A stretch of DNA of 64,000 bases from GCA-2718035 sp964435285 (GTDB lineage Bacteria; Bacteroidota; Bacteroidia; Flavobacteriales; TMED113): assembly GCA_964435285.1 (NCBI GenBank), contig CAYSYA010000009.1:29192-93191 (forward strand), written 5' to 3'. How positions within the stretch are numbered: position 1 is the stretch's first letter; each line of letters starts with the position of its first letter. Of this stretch, positions 26,885 to 35,774 are shown in pieces. Both the position numbers and the translations under genes were made by a program. Under the pieces are notes generated by a model. The model saw nothing but the letters and a program-made list of their open reading frames with translations. It was not told where the DNA came from and ran no database searches.

Positions 26885-27112
26885 ATGAAAAATATAATAA
26901 AAAATATTAATAAAATTATACAAGAAGCTACACCCATGGCTTTTAGCTTTCTATGTTTGGGTATTACAGTTCAATTAATTATTGGAGAACCTATTTTAGG
27001 TTGGGATGTTGTTGGTAATATCTCAAAGGTAATTGGAAGATTGGGTCAAAATACATTTGTGGGTATTGCTGCTTTATTACTCTTATATACTATTTATAAT
27101 AAAAAAAATTAA
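26885..27112 (+). CDS. Small two-helix membrane protein, paralogue of the previous
   Basis: A 75-residue protein with a basic N-terminus (MKNIIKNINKII) and two hydrophobic segments (about residues 19-34 and 56-70). Its central stretch, LGITVQLIIGEPILGWDVVGN, lines up with the previous gene's central stretch. Function unknown; the shared G-E-x-x-G and D-V-x-G-N-I residues in the loop may mark an interaction or metal site, but that is conjecture. The terminator between the two genes means it must have its own promoter or depend on read-through. Its stop overlaps the polA stop by 4 nt. Confidence 0.68.
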   Translation: MKNIIKNINKIIQEATPMAFSFLCLGITVQLIIGEPILGWDVVGNISKVIGRLGQNTFVGIAALLLLYTIYNKKN

Positions 27113-29847
27113 TGAGCTTGTAACCAATTTTCTCCAAATCCAGCTTCAACTTTCAAAGGTATTTTAGTTTCATAAGCACTTTCCATTCTAGTTTTTACAA
27201 TTTTTGCAACAATTTCTTTCTCTCTAATATCTACATCAAAAATTAATTCGTCGTGAACCTGAAGAATCATTTTAGATTTTAATTTTAAAGAAATAAAATC
27301 ATTATAAATACTAATCATTGCTTTTTTAATTATATCTGCTGCTGATCCTTGAATAGGAGCATTAATTGCATTTCTTTCTGCATGACTTCTTAATAACGCA
27401 TTTCTAGAATTTATATCCCTCAAGTACCTTCTTCGACCTAAAATAGTCTCAACGTAACCATTATTTCTAGCAAAAGCTACTTGTTCATTCATATATGTTT
27501 TTAGATTTTTATACTGATAAAAATACGTATTAATTAATTCAGACGATTCTTTTCTTGATAAATTAGTTTGCTGACTTAAGCCAAAAGCAGAAACTCCATA
27601 AATAATTCCAAAATTGACAGTTTTAGCATTAGATCTCATTTCTCTAGTTACACTTTCAAATGGAACATTAAATAGTTTTGAAGCAGTTATGGAATGTATA
27701 TCTTTATCATCTAAAAATGCCTTAGTCATGGTTGGCTCTGAACTAAATTCAGCAATTAACCTTAATTCAATTTGCGAATAATCAGCTGCTAATAATAAAT
27801 TATTTTTAGATGGAATAAACGCTTTTCTAATTTCTTGACCATACTTAGTTCGTATAGGAATATTTTGCAAGTTAGGTTCCTTTGAACTCAACCTTCCCGT
27901 GGCCGCAACAGCTTGATTAAATGTAGTGTGAATTTTGTTTGTGTTAACATTTACTAAACTAGGTAATGCCTCAACATAAGTTGAGAATAATTTTTCCAAA
28001 GACCTGTAATTTAAAACTAAATCAATAATAGGATGATTATTTCTTAAACTTTGTAAATTTTGTTCTGAGGTTGAAAATTGTCCTGTTTTAGTTTTTTTAG
28101 CATTTTTATCTAAATTTAAATCAACAAATAGTACGTCACCTAATTGTTTTGGAGATGAAATATTAAAATCTTTTCCTGCTATCTTAAATATATCCTGCCT
28201 AATATTGTCAATTTCTGATTTTAGTTTATTGGAAAAATTTGCTAATGTTTCTCTGTCTAAATTAAATCCAGCCTGTTCCATTTGGAATAAAACAAACATT
28301 AAAGGAGTTTCAATTTCGCTAAATAATTCAACCGTCCCCGACTCTTTTAAGCTTATTAAAAGTTCATTATACAATTTTAAATTTAGTACTGTTAAATTGA
28401 AATTAAATTGCTCAAATTCTTCGTAGTTTTTTGAATTATAATCTAAATCAATTTTTAAAATTCTTTTAATCAAAGTGTTGTTTTCATTTCTTTCATCTGC
28501 ATTTACAATATAAGCCGCCAACATAATATCAAATAGACTTTTATTAATATTTGACTGGAATTTTAGTCCTATAATATTCCACAATTTTTTAATATCAAAA
28601 CATACTATATCTATGTTTTGAATAAATAAATCTTGTAAAAATTCTTGAATAACTTCTATTACTATTTCTTCATTATTTTCATTTAATATATATAAAGACT
28701 TTCCATCAAAAGACATACTAATAACTAATTTTCCGTAATTATTTTTAAAACCTTGAACAGATATTTTTTCATAATTACTTAACTCTTTTTTAAATCTATT
28801 TAAGTCTTCAATTGATTCAATATTAATCACATCTTTAAAATATTTTTTAAAGCCGCTTTCTTTAATATTTTCGTCTTCTAATTGAGAAAAAAGATCTGTT
28901 TGTAAACCTATTTTACTTTTTACTTGATGTTCATCATCATTAGAAAAATTAAATATTTTTTTAACTCTATTTAGAATATTATTGAACTCTAACTCTTTGA
29001 ATAATAATTCAATTTGTTGAAAATTGGGTTCTTTAATTTTGAAATCATCAAAAGAAAATTTAACTGGCGCATTTGTATTGATTGTAACTAAGTCTTTAGA
29101 CAAAAATGCATTTTCTTTAGAGGTTTCTAATTTTTCTTTTAATTTTCCTTTAATATTATCAATTCCTTCGTAAACCTGTTCAATTGAACCATACTCTGTT
29201 ATTAATTTTTGTGCAGTTTTTTCTCCTACCCCAAACACGCCTGGAATATTATCAGACTTATCGCCCATAATACCTAGAAAATCAATAAATTGTTTAATAT
29301 TATTTAGTCCAAATTTTTCACAAACCTCATCCACACCCATCACTTTTGGGCCACTAAAACGAGTACCTGGTTTATATATAAAGGTGTTAGCAGTAACTAA
29401 TTGACCAAAATCTTTATCTGGTGTAACCATATATGTTTTAAACCCTTCTTTATCGGCATGTTTACTCAAAGTTCCTATTACATCATCGGCTTCATAACCC
29501 TCTAAAGACACTTGTGGAATATTCAGGGCCTCTAAAGACATTTTAATATATGGTATAGCTCCAGAAATTCCTTCAGGCATAGCATCTCTATTTGCTTTGT
29601 ATTCAGGATATTTTTCATGTCTAAATGTTGGTCCTTTTAAATCAAAAACTGTAGCAATATGAGTTGGTTTTTCTTCTCTAATTAATTCTAATAAACTATT
29701 CAAATAACCATAGACTGCTGATGTATCTAATCCTTTAGAGTTTATTCTCGGATTTTTAATAAATGCAAAGTAAGCTCTATATATTAGAGCATATGAATCT
29801 AGTAAAAAAAGTTTTTTTTCTCCCTGGGTTATCATAGTGTATATCAT
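27109..29847 (-). CDS. polA: DNA polymerase I
   Basis: A 912-residue family A polymerase for Okazaki-fragment processing and repair. The N-terminal 5'-3' nuclease domain (residues about 10-300) has LFLLDSYALIYRAYFAF, GYEADDVIGTL and TPDKDFGQLV. The polymerase domain has motif A (AADYSQIELRLIAEF), motif B (RSNAKTVNFGIIYG) and motif C (LQVHDELIFDV). The middle 3'-5' exonuclease domain appears to lack the DxE exo-I residues: the place where they are expected reads ISVQGFKNNYGK. A second ATG at 29835 (MITQGEKK) is an equally good start. Confidence 0.95.
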   Translation of the reverse strand: MIYTMITQGEKKLFLLDSYALIYRAYFAFIKNPRINSKGLDTSAVYGYLNSLLELIREEKPTHIATVFDLKGPTFRHEKYPEYKANRDAMPEGISGAIPYIKMSLEALNIPQVSLEGYEADDVIGTLSKHADKEGFKTYMVTPDKDFGQLVTANTFIYKPGTRFSGPKVMGVDEVCEKFGLNNIKQFIDFLGIMGDKSDNIPGVFGVGEKTAQKLITEYGSIEQVYEGIDNIKGKLKEKLETSKENAFLSKDLVTINTNAPVKFSFDDFKIKEPNFQQIELLFKELEFNNILNRVKKIFNFSNDDEHQVKSKIGLQTDLFSQLEDENIKESGFKKYFKDVINIESIEDLNRFKKELSNYEKISVQGFKNNYGKLVISMSFDGKSLYILNENNEEIVIEVIQEFLQDLFIQNIDIVCFDIKKLWNIIGLKFQSNINKSLFDIMLAAYIVNADERNENNTLIKRILKIDLDYNSKNYEEFEQFNFNLTVLNLKLYNELLISLKESGTVELFSEIETPLMFVLFQMEQAGFNLDRETLANFSNKLKSEIDNIRQDIFKIAGKDFNISSPKQLGDVLFVDLNLDKNAKKTKTGQFSTSEQNLQSLRNNHPIIDLVLNYRSLEKLFSTYVEALPSLVNVNTNKIHTTFNQAVAATGRLSSKEPNLQNIPIRTKYGQEIRKAFIPSKNNLLLAADYSQIELRLIAEFSSEPTMTKAFLDDKDIHSITASKLFNVPFESVTREMRSNAKTVNFGIIYGVSAFGLSQQTNLSRKESSELINTYFYQYKNLKTYMNEQVAFARNNGYVETILGRRRYLRDINSRNALLRSHAERNAINAPIQGSAADIIKKAMISIYNDFISLKLKSKMILQVHDELIFDVDIREKEIVAKIVKTRMESAYETKIPLKVEAGFGENWLQAH

Positions 29848-29901
29848 TAAATTTAATTAAAAAACAATACATTAGATGTAAAATTTATTTTAAATATTAA
29901 T

Positions 29902-31239
29902 TTGAAGAAACTAATTTCTTATTTGAGTATTGAAGTATCGGGGATAACTATTTCTATTTTTAGAATTCTTTTTGGGATAGTTCTCTCTTTGCAAAGTATT
30001 TATTGGGTTATAACTGGATTTATTCAGAAAAATATTATTGATCCTACTTTTTTATTTCCATTTATTAAAAATGTCACACCCCTTAGCGATAATCTCATGA
30101 TTTATGGCTTAAATGGATTATTAGTAATTAGTCCAATACTAATGATAATTAATAAATTTTATAAAATTGGACTAGTAATTTACCTTTTATCCTTTACTTA
30201 CCTTTGGGTACTTTGCCAAGGATATTTTAATAATCATTATTATTTAATTTCTTTAATTTGCTTTCTATTACTTTTTTCAAAAAGCCCTTTTTCTAGAATT
30301 GAAAAAGTTAGAGTGCCTCAATTTCATTTATACTCACTAATTTTTTTGATTGTTGCAGTGTACATAATTGCTGGAATAAATAAACTAAATCCATACTGGT
30401 TATATGATGTTCAACCTATGACATTTATCTTGTCTAAAGCTGGGTTAAAAGAAAGTTCTTTTTTAATTCCTTTACTTTCATATTTAGGTTTATTTTTTGA
30501 TTTGTTTATTGGTCCTATTTTATTATTTAAAAAAACAAGAAACTATGGTATAGTTTTTTCTATTTTTTTTCACGTTTTAAATTTCATTATTTTTCTTTTA
30601 GTGGGTGGTGAAATTGGATTTTTCCCATTCATAATGATTGCTACTTTAATTCTTTTTATAGAACCTAGTTGGATTGAAGAGAGGCTTTTAACAAACAATG
30701 CAAGAATACTAAGTAGGCAAAACTTAAATGTTCATCTTACATACTTATTGCTTATATTCTTATCATTACAAATTATAATTCCATTTAGACATTTTTTTTT
30801 CAAGGGCTATGTTGATTACAATGGCATTGGGCAAAGATTTTCATGGAGACTAAAAAATATGTATAAAGAACCTGTTACCCAGCCTGGCTTAATAAATTTT
30901 ACAGTCTTAACTTCAAATGGAGATACTGTTTCAACATTCCATTTAGGAAATATAAATAAGGCAAATATAATTCTTACTGATCGTCAAAAAACTAATTTAA
31001 TTTACTACCCAAATATGATACCTGTTTTTGCTAAAAAAATTGAGGATAAATTTCAAGAATCTATCAATAATAAAAATTTTGATTTTATAATACATGGAGA
31101 ATGTGAAATTGGATTTATGGGTAGAAAATCTGAACTTCTATTTAGTCCTAAAATAGACTTAACAAAAATTTCTAGCTTGAGTCATAAAACAAATTCGTGG
31201 TTAAATCCTCTAAAACAAAAACCATGGGACTTTAAATGA
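29902..31239 (+). CDS. HTTM / vitamin K-dependent gamma-carboxylase-like membrane protein
   Basis: A 445-residue multipass membrane protein with the HTTM layout. Hydrophobic segments occur at about residues 14-36, 68-83, 89-108, 111-127, 150-166, 190-212, 222-250 and 285-298, followed by a soluble C-terminal part with RFSWRLKNMYKEP, typical of bacterial VKGC homologues. Human members carboxylate Glu; bacterial ones have unknown substrates and lack the usual propeptide targets. It probably uses a TTG start, since no in-frame ATG occurs before the first helix. Divergent from polA. Confidence 0.82.
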   Translation: MKKLISYLSIEVSGITISIFRILFGIVLSLQSIYWVITGFIQKNIIDPTFLFPFIKNVTPLSDNLMIYGLNGLLVISPILMIINKFYKIGLVIYLLSFTYLWVLCQGYFNNHYYLISLICFLLLFSKSPFSRIEKVRVPQFHLYSLIFLIVAVYIIAGINKLNPYWLYDVQPMTFILSKAGLKESSFLIPLLSYLGLFFDLFIGPILLFKKTRNYGIVFSIFFHVLNFIIFLLVGGEIGFFPFIMIATLILFIEPSWIEERLLTNNARILSRQNLNVHLTYLLLIFLSLQIIIPFRHFFFKGYVDYNGIGQRFSWRLKNMYKEPVTQPGLINFTVLTSNGDTVSTFHLGNINKANIILTDRQKTNLIYYPNMIPVFAKKIEDKFQESINNKNFDFIIHGECEIGFMGRKSELLFSPKIDLTKISSLSHKTNSWLNPLKQKPWDFK

Positions 31240-31241
31240 GA

Positions 31242-32231
31242 CTATTCATTATAAACCACATCCATTACAGTTTGACCAACAGCATTTAAGGTTTCAGTTG
31301 AAATATTATTCATGCCGTCGCCATGGGTATGCCAAAATTTATTGAATTGACTTTTAGTAGAAGAATCATATTCAATAATATCAATAGTTGGAATTCGCAA
31401 TATCTCATTTATTGGTAAGTGGTCATCAATTATTCCGGGAGTTATTTCAAAAGAAAAATAATCTGAATAACCTGACTCAATAGCTTGATTCCAATATTTT
31501 TCCACAATGTCTTTAGCAAATTCAACAGAGTACCCTTCCTGGGTGAAAATTGCTCCTGGCCCACCTACCATATCAAGTAAAACTCCATATTCAGCATTAT
31601 AGTTTTTGATATGAGGGTTTTTAGACCAATACTGAGAGCCAATACACCAACTTAAAACATCGCCAGTTCCTCCTTCACCTTGATCTTCTAAATCAAAGAA
31701 AATAATATCAACACCTATCTCAGGTTTTTTCATAGAAATCTGTCTAGCAATTTCTAATAGAACGCCAACACCGCTAGCACCGTCATTAGCACCATCAATG
31801 GGTTCCTTAGTTCTTATTGTATCATGATCTGCAACAAATCTGGAGTCCCAATGAGCGCAAAGAAATATTCTTTCATTTTTTTCTGGTGAAAAAGAACCAA
31901 TTATATTTTTCATATTAAGTTTTTCTCCATCGAATCTTTGTTCAACGGATTCTTGTATAAACATTTTTGCTCCGTATTCTTCTAATTTTGATACTAAATA
32001 ATTTCCACATTTTTGGTGAGCTCTAGAATTTGGAGATCGAGGGCCAAACAAAACTTGTTGTTCTACAAAAAAATATGCTGAGTCCGCATTAAAAGTAGGT
32101 ATATCTACTTTCTTTTCTGTTATTTCCTTTTTTAAAACTGGTGTATGATTTTTTTTATTGTTTTCACAGGCGAATAAAAACAATAATATTAAAATGTGAA
32201 AACTATTTCTTATAATTCCAGGAAGAGCCAT
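31242..32231 (-). CDS. Glutaminyl-peptide cyclotransferase (M28-like lipoprotein)
   Basis: A zinc-dependent glutaminyl cyclase of 329 residues that turns N-terminal Gln into pyroglutamate on exported proteins; in Bacteroidota many exported proteins have Gln after the signal peptide. A lipobox LFAC puts the lipidated Cys at residue 22, so it is membrane anchored outside the cytoplasm. The zinc site is read from CAHWDSRFVAD, DGANDGASGVGVLLE, FFDLEDQGEGG and FWHTHGDGMN. The start overlaps the cysS end by 29 nt. Confidence 0.9.
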   Translation of the reverse strand: MALPGIIRNSFHILILLFLFACENNKKNHTPVLKKEITEKKVDIPTFNADSAYFFVEQQVLFGPRSPNSRAHQKCGNYLVSKLEEYGAKMFIQESVEQRFDGEKLNMKNIIGSFSPEKNERIFLCAHWDSRFVADHDTIRTKEPIDGANDGASGVGVLLEIARQISMKKPEIGVDIIFFDLEDQGEGGTGDVLSWCIGSQYWSKNPHIKNYNAEYGVLLDMVGGPGAIFTQEGYSVEFAKDIVEKYWNQAIESGYSDYFSFEITPGIIDDHLPINEILRIPTIDIIEYDSSTKSQFNKFWHTHGDGMNNISTETLNAVGQTVMDVVYNE

Positions 32232-33669
32232 CTTTATTATCTTTTATTTCAATATTTAATTTATTTAAACCATCTCTAATTTTATCAGCTGTTTCCCAAT
32301 CTTTGTTTTCTTTCGATTGATTTCTAATATCTAAAACTAGAGACATTAATGAATTTATGTCAGATGATTTATTTTCTTCTTCACTATTATATAATCCAAA
32401 AACAGTTATAACATATTTATTAAATAATTCTTTTAACCGCTCAATATCATCAACTGATAAATCATGTTTACCCTCTTTACTAGAATTAATTACTTTGACC
32501 GCATCAAACAAATGAGACAAAACAATAGGTGTATTTAAATCATCATTCATTGCCTCATCACATTTAGATGAATATAAAGAAATATCAATAGTTGAATTTT
32601 CTTTTGGTGTAATTTCATTTAAAGTTTTTATTGCATTAAACAATCTAATTAATCCTTTTTCAGCTGCCTTTAAGGCATCATTTGAAAAATCAATAGTGCT
32701 TCTATAATGAGCTTGTAATAGAAAAAATCTTATTACCATTGGATGGTAGGCTTGATCCAACTTTTTATGTGAGCCGCTAAAAAATTCATTAAGTGTAATG
32801 AAATTCCCTAATGACTTACCCATCTTTTGCCCACCAATTGTAATCATATTATTATGCATCCAATATTTTGCACCTTTGTTATTGTTCGCGGCACAGCATT
32901 GTGCTATTTCGGCTTCATGATGAGGGAAAACTAAATCCATTCCTCCACCATGTATATCAAATTCTTCACCCAAATACTTACAGCTCATTGCAGAACATTC
33001 AAGATGCCAACCCGGAAAGCCATCTCCCCAAGGTGATGGCCATCTCATAATATGCTCTGGAGAAGCCTTTTTCCATAAAGCAAAATCGACTTTATTTTTT
33101 TTATCAGACTGCCCCTCTAAATCCCTTGTGCTCTCCATCATATCCTCAATTTTCCTTCGCGAAAGAATTCCATAATTATTGGTCTCATTATATTTTACAA
33201 CATCAAAATAAACAGATCCGTCAACTTCATAACCAAAACCATTATCAATAATTTTTTTGATCATTTCTATTTGTTCAATGATATGCCCTGATGCTAAAGG
33301 TTCAATACTTGGGTTCTCAACATTTAATTTATGCATTGACTCATGATACTTTTTTGTGTAATAATGAGCCACCTCCATGGGTTCGAGTTTTAACGCTTTT
33401 GCCTTTTCTCCAATTTTATCACCACCCTCATCTGCATCATTTAAAAGATGACCCACATCTGTTATATTTCTAACATAGCGCACCTTATAACCTAAGAATT
33501 TTAAATACCTAAATAATATATCAAATGTTATTGCGGGTCTAGCGTGACCTAAATGTCCTTCACCGTATACCGTAGGTCCACATACATACATTAAAACAGA
33601 CTGTGGGTTGATTGGTTCAAAAATCTCCTTATTTCCACTTAATGTATTATGTATTTTTAAATTTTGCAT
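32203..33669 (-). CDS. cysS: Cysteinyl-tRNA synthetase
   Basis: A class I synthetase of 488 residues that charges tRNA-Cys. The HIGH region reads CGPTVYGEGHLGHARPAI, the zinc ligands are seen in CGPTVY and GWHLECSAMSCKYLGEEFDIHGGGMDLVFPHHENE-type sequence (here HHEAEIAQC), and the KMSKS motif is KMGKSLGNFITL. The end ...NKLNIEIKDNKDGSSWNYKK is a standard C-terminus. It precedes the glutaminyl cyclase on one transcript. Confidence 0.96.
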   Translation of the reverse strand: MQNLKIHNTLSGNKEIFEPINPQSVLMYVCGPTVYGEGHLGHARPAITFDILFRYLKFLGYKVRYVRNITDVGHLLNDADEGGDKIGEKAKALKLEPMEVAHYYTKKYHESMHKLNVENPSIEPLASGHIIEQIEMIKKIIDNGFGYEVDGSVYFDVVKYNETNNYGILSRRKIEDMMESTRDLEGQSDKKNKVDFALWKKASPEHIMRWPSPWGDGFPGWHLECSAMSCKYLGEEFDIHGGGMDLVFPHHEAEIAQCCAANNNKGAKYWMHNNMITIGGQKMGKSLGNFITLNEFFSGSHKKLDQAYHPMVIRFFLLQAHYRSTIDFSNDALKAAEKGLIRLFNAIKTLNEITPKENSTIDISLYSSKCDEAMNDDLNTPIVLSHLFDAVKVINSSKEGKHDLSVDDIERLKELFNKYVITVFGLYNSEEENKSSDINSLMSLVLDIRNQSKENKDWETADKIRDGLNKLNIEIKDNKDGSSWNYKK

Positions 33670-33677
33670 TTAGATTT

Positions 33678-34631
33678 TTATTTCTTATATCTTTTACTCA
33701 AATTTAAGATAATATCATTAACCATTTGCGATAAATTAAAATTTGGCTCCCAACCCCAATCTTTTCTAGCGAAATCGTCATTAATTGACTCTGGCCATCC
33801 TTTGGCCAACACGTCTCTTTCATCTGGTTTGTATATTATTTTAAAATCTTTAAAGTGTTTTTTTATTTCTTCTTCTAATTGTTGAGGATTAAAATGCAAG
33901 GAAGATAAATTATATGATGTTCTTATTTTTATTTTATCATATGAGGCCTCCATAATTCCAATGGTTGCCTTTATAGCATCATCCATATACATCATAGGTA
34001 GCGTTCTATCTTCAGATAAAAAGCACGTATACTCTCCATTTTTAATTGCTTCATGAAATATGTCAACAGCATAATCAGTTGTTCCTCCGCCCGGCATAGA
34101 TTCCCAACCTATTAGACCAGGATATCTAATACTACGCACATCAATTTTAAATTTATTATAAAAATAATTACATAGACTTTCTCCCGCTAATTTACTGACA
34201 CCATAAATAGTAGTAGGCTCTGTGATTGCATACTGGTCAACATGATTTTTTGGAGTTGTGGGGCCAAAGACTGCTATTGAGCTAGGCCAAAATATTTTTT
34301 GGATTTTTTTATCTTTTGCAAAATTTAAAACATGAAGTAATCCATTAATATTTAAATCCCATGCCTTTTCAATATTTTGCTCACCTTTTGCAGATAAGTA
34401 TGCTGCTAGTAAGTAAACATCTGTAATATTATATTTACTAATTATTTTTTCTAAAAGATTTTTGTCTAAAACGCTACATTCCTCAAAAATAAATTTAGTT
34501 TGATTTTCAGGTGGTCTTAAATCACTTCCCACTACGTTTTCAAAACCATATTTTTCACCCAATCGATTTGTTAAGACAGTCCCTATTTGACCATTTGAAC
34601 CAATAACCAAACATTTTTTTTGTGATGACAT
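33678..34631 (-). CDS. L-threonine 3-dehydrogenase (NAD-epimerase type)
   Basis: A 317-residue short-chain dehydrogenase/epimerase. The Rossmann motif is GSNGQIGTVL and the catalytic Tyr-Lys pair is in YGVSKLAGE, with LAAYLSAKGEQN and GLIGWESMPGGGTTDYAVDIFHEAI matching the NAD-dependent L-threonine dehydrogenases described from psychrophilic Flavobacterium. It makes 2-amino-3-ketobutyrate, normally split by a CoA ligase (kbl) that is not in this window. It is 9 nt upstream of cysS on the same strand. Confidence 0.9.
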   Translation of the reverse strand: MSSQKKCLVIGSNGQIGTVLTNRLGEKYGFENVVGSDLRPPENQTKFIFEECSVLDKNLLEKIISKYNITDVYLLAAYLSAKGEQNIEKAWDLNINGLLHVLNFAKDKKIQKIFWPSSIAVFGPTTPKNHVDQYAITEPTTIYGVSKLAGESLCNYFYNKFKIDVRSIRYPGLIGWESMPGGGTTDYAVDIFHEAIKNGEYTCFLSEDRTLPMMYMDDAIKATIGIMEASYDKIKIRTSYNLSSLHFNPQQLEEEIKKHFKDFKIIYKPDERDVLAKGWPESINDDFARKDWGWEPNFNLSQMVNDIILNLSKRYKK

Positions 34632-34683
34632 AAATTTTAATATTGTAACAAATATATAATCTATTAATTATCTTTGATTTAAG

Positions 34684-35745
34684 ATGAGTGAAAAAAATAA
34701 AATTTTACATAATAAGTTTGGGAGAAAAGATCTGGAAAAACAACTAGCTCAAGAAGATTTTGAAAGAACAACCCTCTCTTTTTATAAGTATGTTATAATT
34801 GAAGATCCTGTCGCTTTGAGAAAAGCACTTTTTATTAAATGGGACGAATTAAAAGTAAAGGGCAGAATTTATATTGCTCATGAAGGTATCAACGCACAAT
34901 TATCTTGCCCTAAACCAAACTGGGAGAAATTTGTAAAATCAGTTAAGTCAATAAAAGGATTTGAAGACATCCCATTTAAAATTGCTGTTGAAGAAAATCA
35001 AACATCATTTTTAAAATTAGCCATTAAAGTAAAAAAACAAATTGTTGCAGACGGCCTAAACAATAATGAGTATGACGTAACAAATGTTGGAAAACACTTA
35101 TCTGCCAAAGAGTGGAATGAGTGTATGAATAATGGTGCGACAGTAGTTGATGTTCGAAACCATTATGAAAGCAGAATTGGACACTTTAAAGGAGCATTAA
35201 AACCAGATGTTGATACATTCAGAGAAGAACTACCACTAATCAAAGAAAAATTAAAAGACAAAAAAAAAGAAAAAATTTTACTTTATTGCACTGGTGGAAT
35301 CAGATGTGAAAAAACCAGTTCTTATTTAAAACATCATGGATTCAAAGATGTAAATCAACTTCATGGAGGTATCATAGATTATGCTAAACAAATTAAAGAG
35401 CATAATCTAGAAAATAAATTTATTGGTAAAAATTTTGTCTTTGATGATAGGCTGGGAGAAAAAATATCTAGTGATGTTATAGGAACATGTGATCAATGTG
35501 GCGGGCCTTGTGATGATTACACTAATTGTAATTATGTTGACTGTAATCTACTTTTTATTCAATGTGAAAAGTGTAAAGAAAAGTATGAAGGTTGTTGTAA
35601 TACAAATTGTCAAGAAATGTCTAAGCTTCCTAAAGATGAACAGAGAAAAATTAGAAAAGCTAGAAAAAGACCATCACTAACTTCATTTAAAAAAAGTATT
35701 CGCCCGCAAGAAAATATTGCTGAAAGAAACATTAACTCTCGATAA
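34684..35745 (+). CDS. trhO: tRNA uridine(34) hydroxylase, rhodanese type
   Basis: A 353-residue YceA/TrhO protein that hydroxylates U34 in certain tRNAs in an oxygen-dependent manner. An N-terminal ferredoxin-like domain (FYKYVIIEDPVALRKAL...GRIYIAHEGINAQLSCP) precedes the rhodanese domain with the active-site loop LLYCTGGIRCEKTSSYL. The C-terminal tail has a Cys-rich segment (CDQCGGPCDDYTNC...CEKCKEKYEGCC) likely to bind zinc. Length is typical for Bacteroidota. Divergent from the threonine dehydrogenase. Confidence 0.92.
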   Translation: MSEKNKILHNKFGRKDLEKQLAQEDFERTTLSFYKYVIIEDPVALRKALFIKWDELKVKGRIYIAHEGINAQLSCPKPNWEKFVKSVKSIKGFEDIPFKIAVEENQTSFLKLAIKVKKQIVADGLNNNEYDVTNVGKHLSAKEWNECMNNGATVVDVRNHYESRIGHFKGALKPDVDTFREELPLIKEKLKDKKKEKILLYCTGGIRCEKTSSYLKHHGFKDVNQLHGGIIDYAKQIKEHNLENKFIGKNFVFDDRLGEKISSDVIGTCDQCGGPCDDYTNCNYVDCNLLFIQCEKCKEKYEGCCNTNCQEMSKLPKDEQRKIRKARKRPSLTSFKKSIRPQENIAERNINSR

Positions 35746-35774
35746 TAATTATATTTACAAATAATTATTAAACT

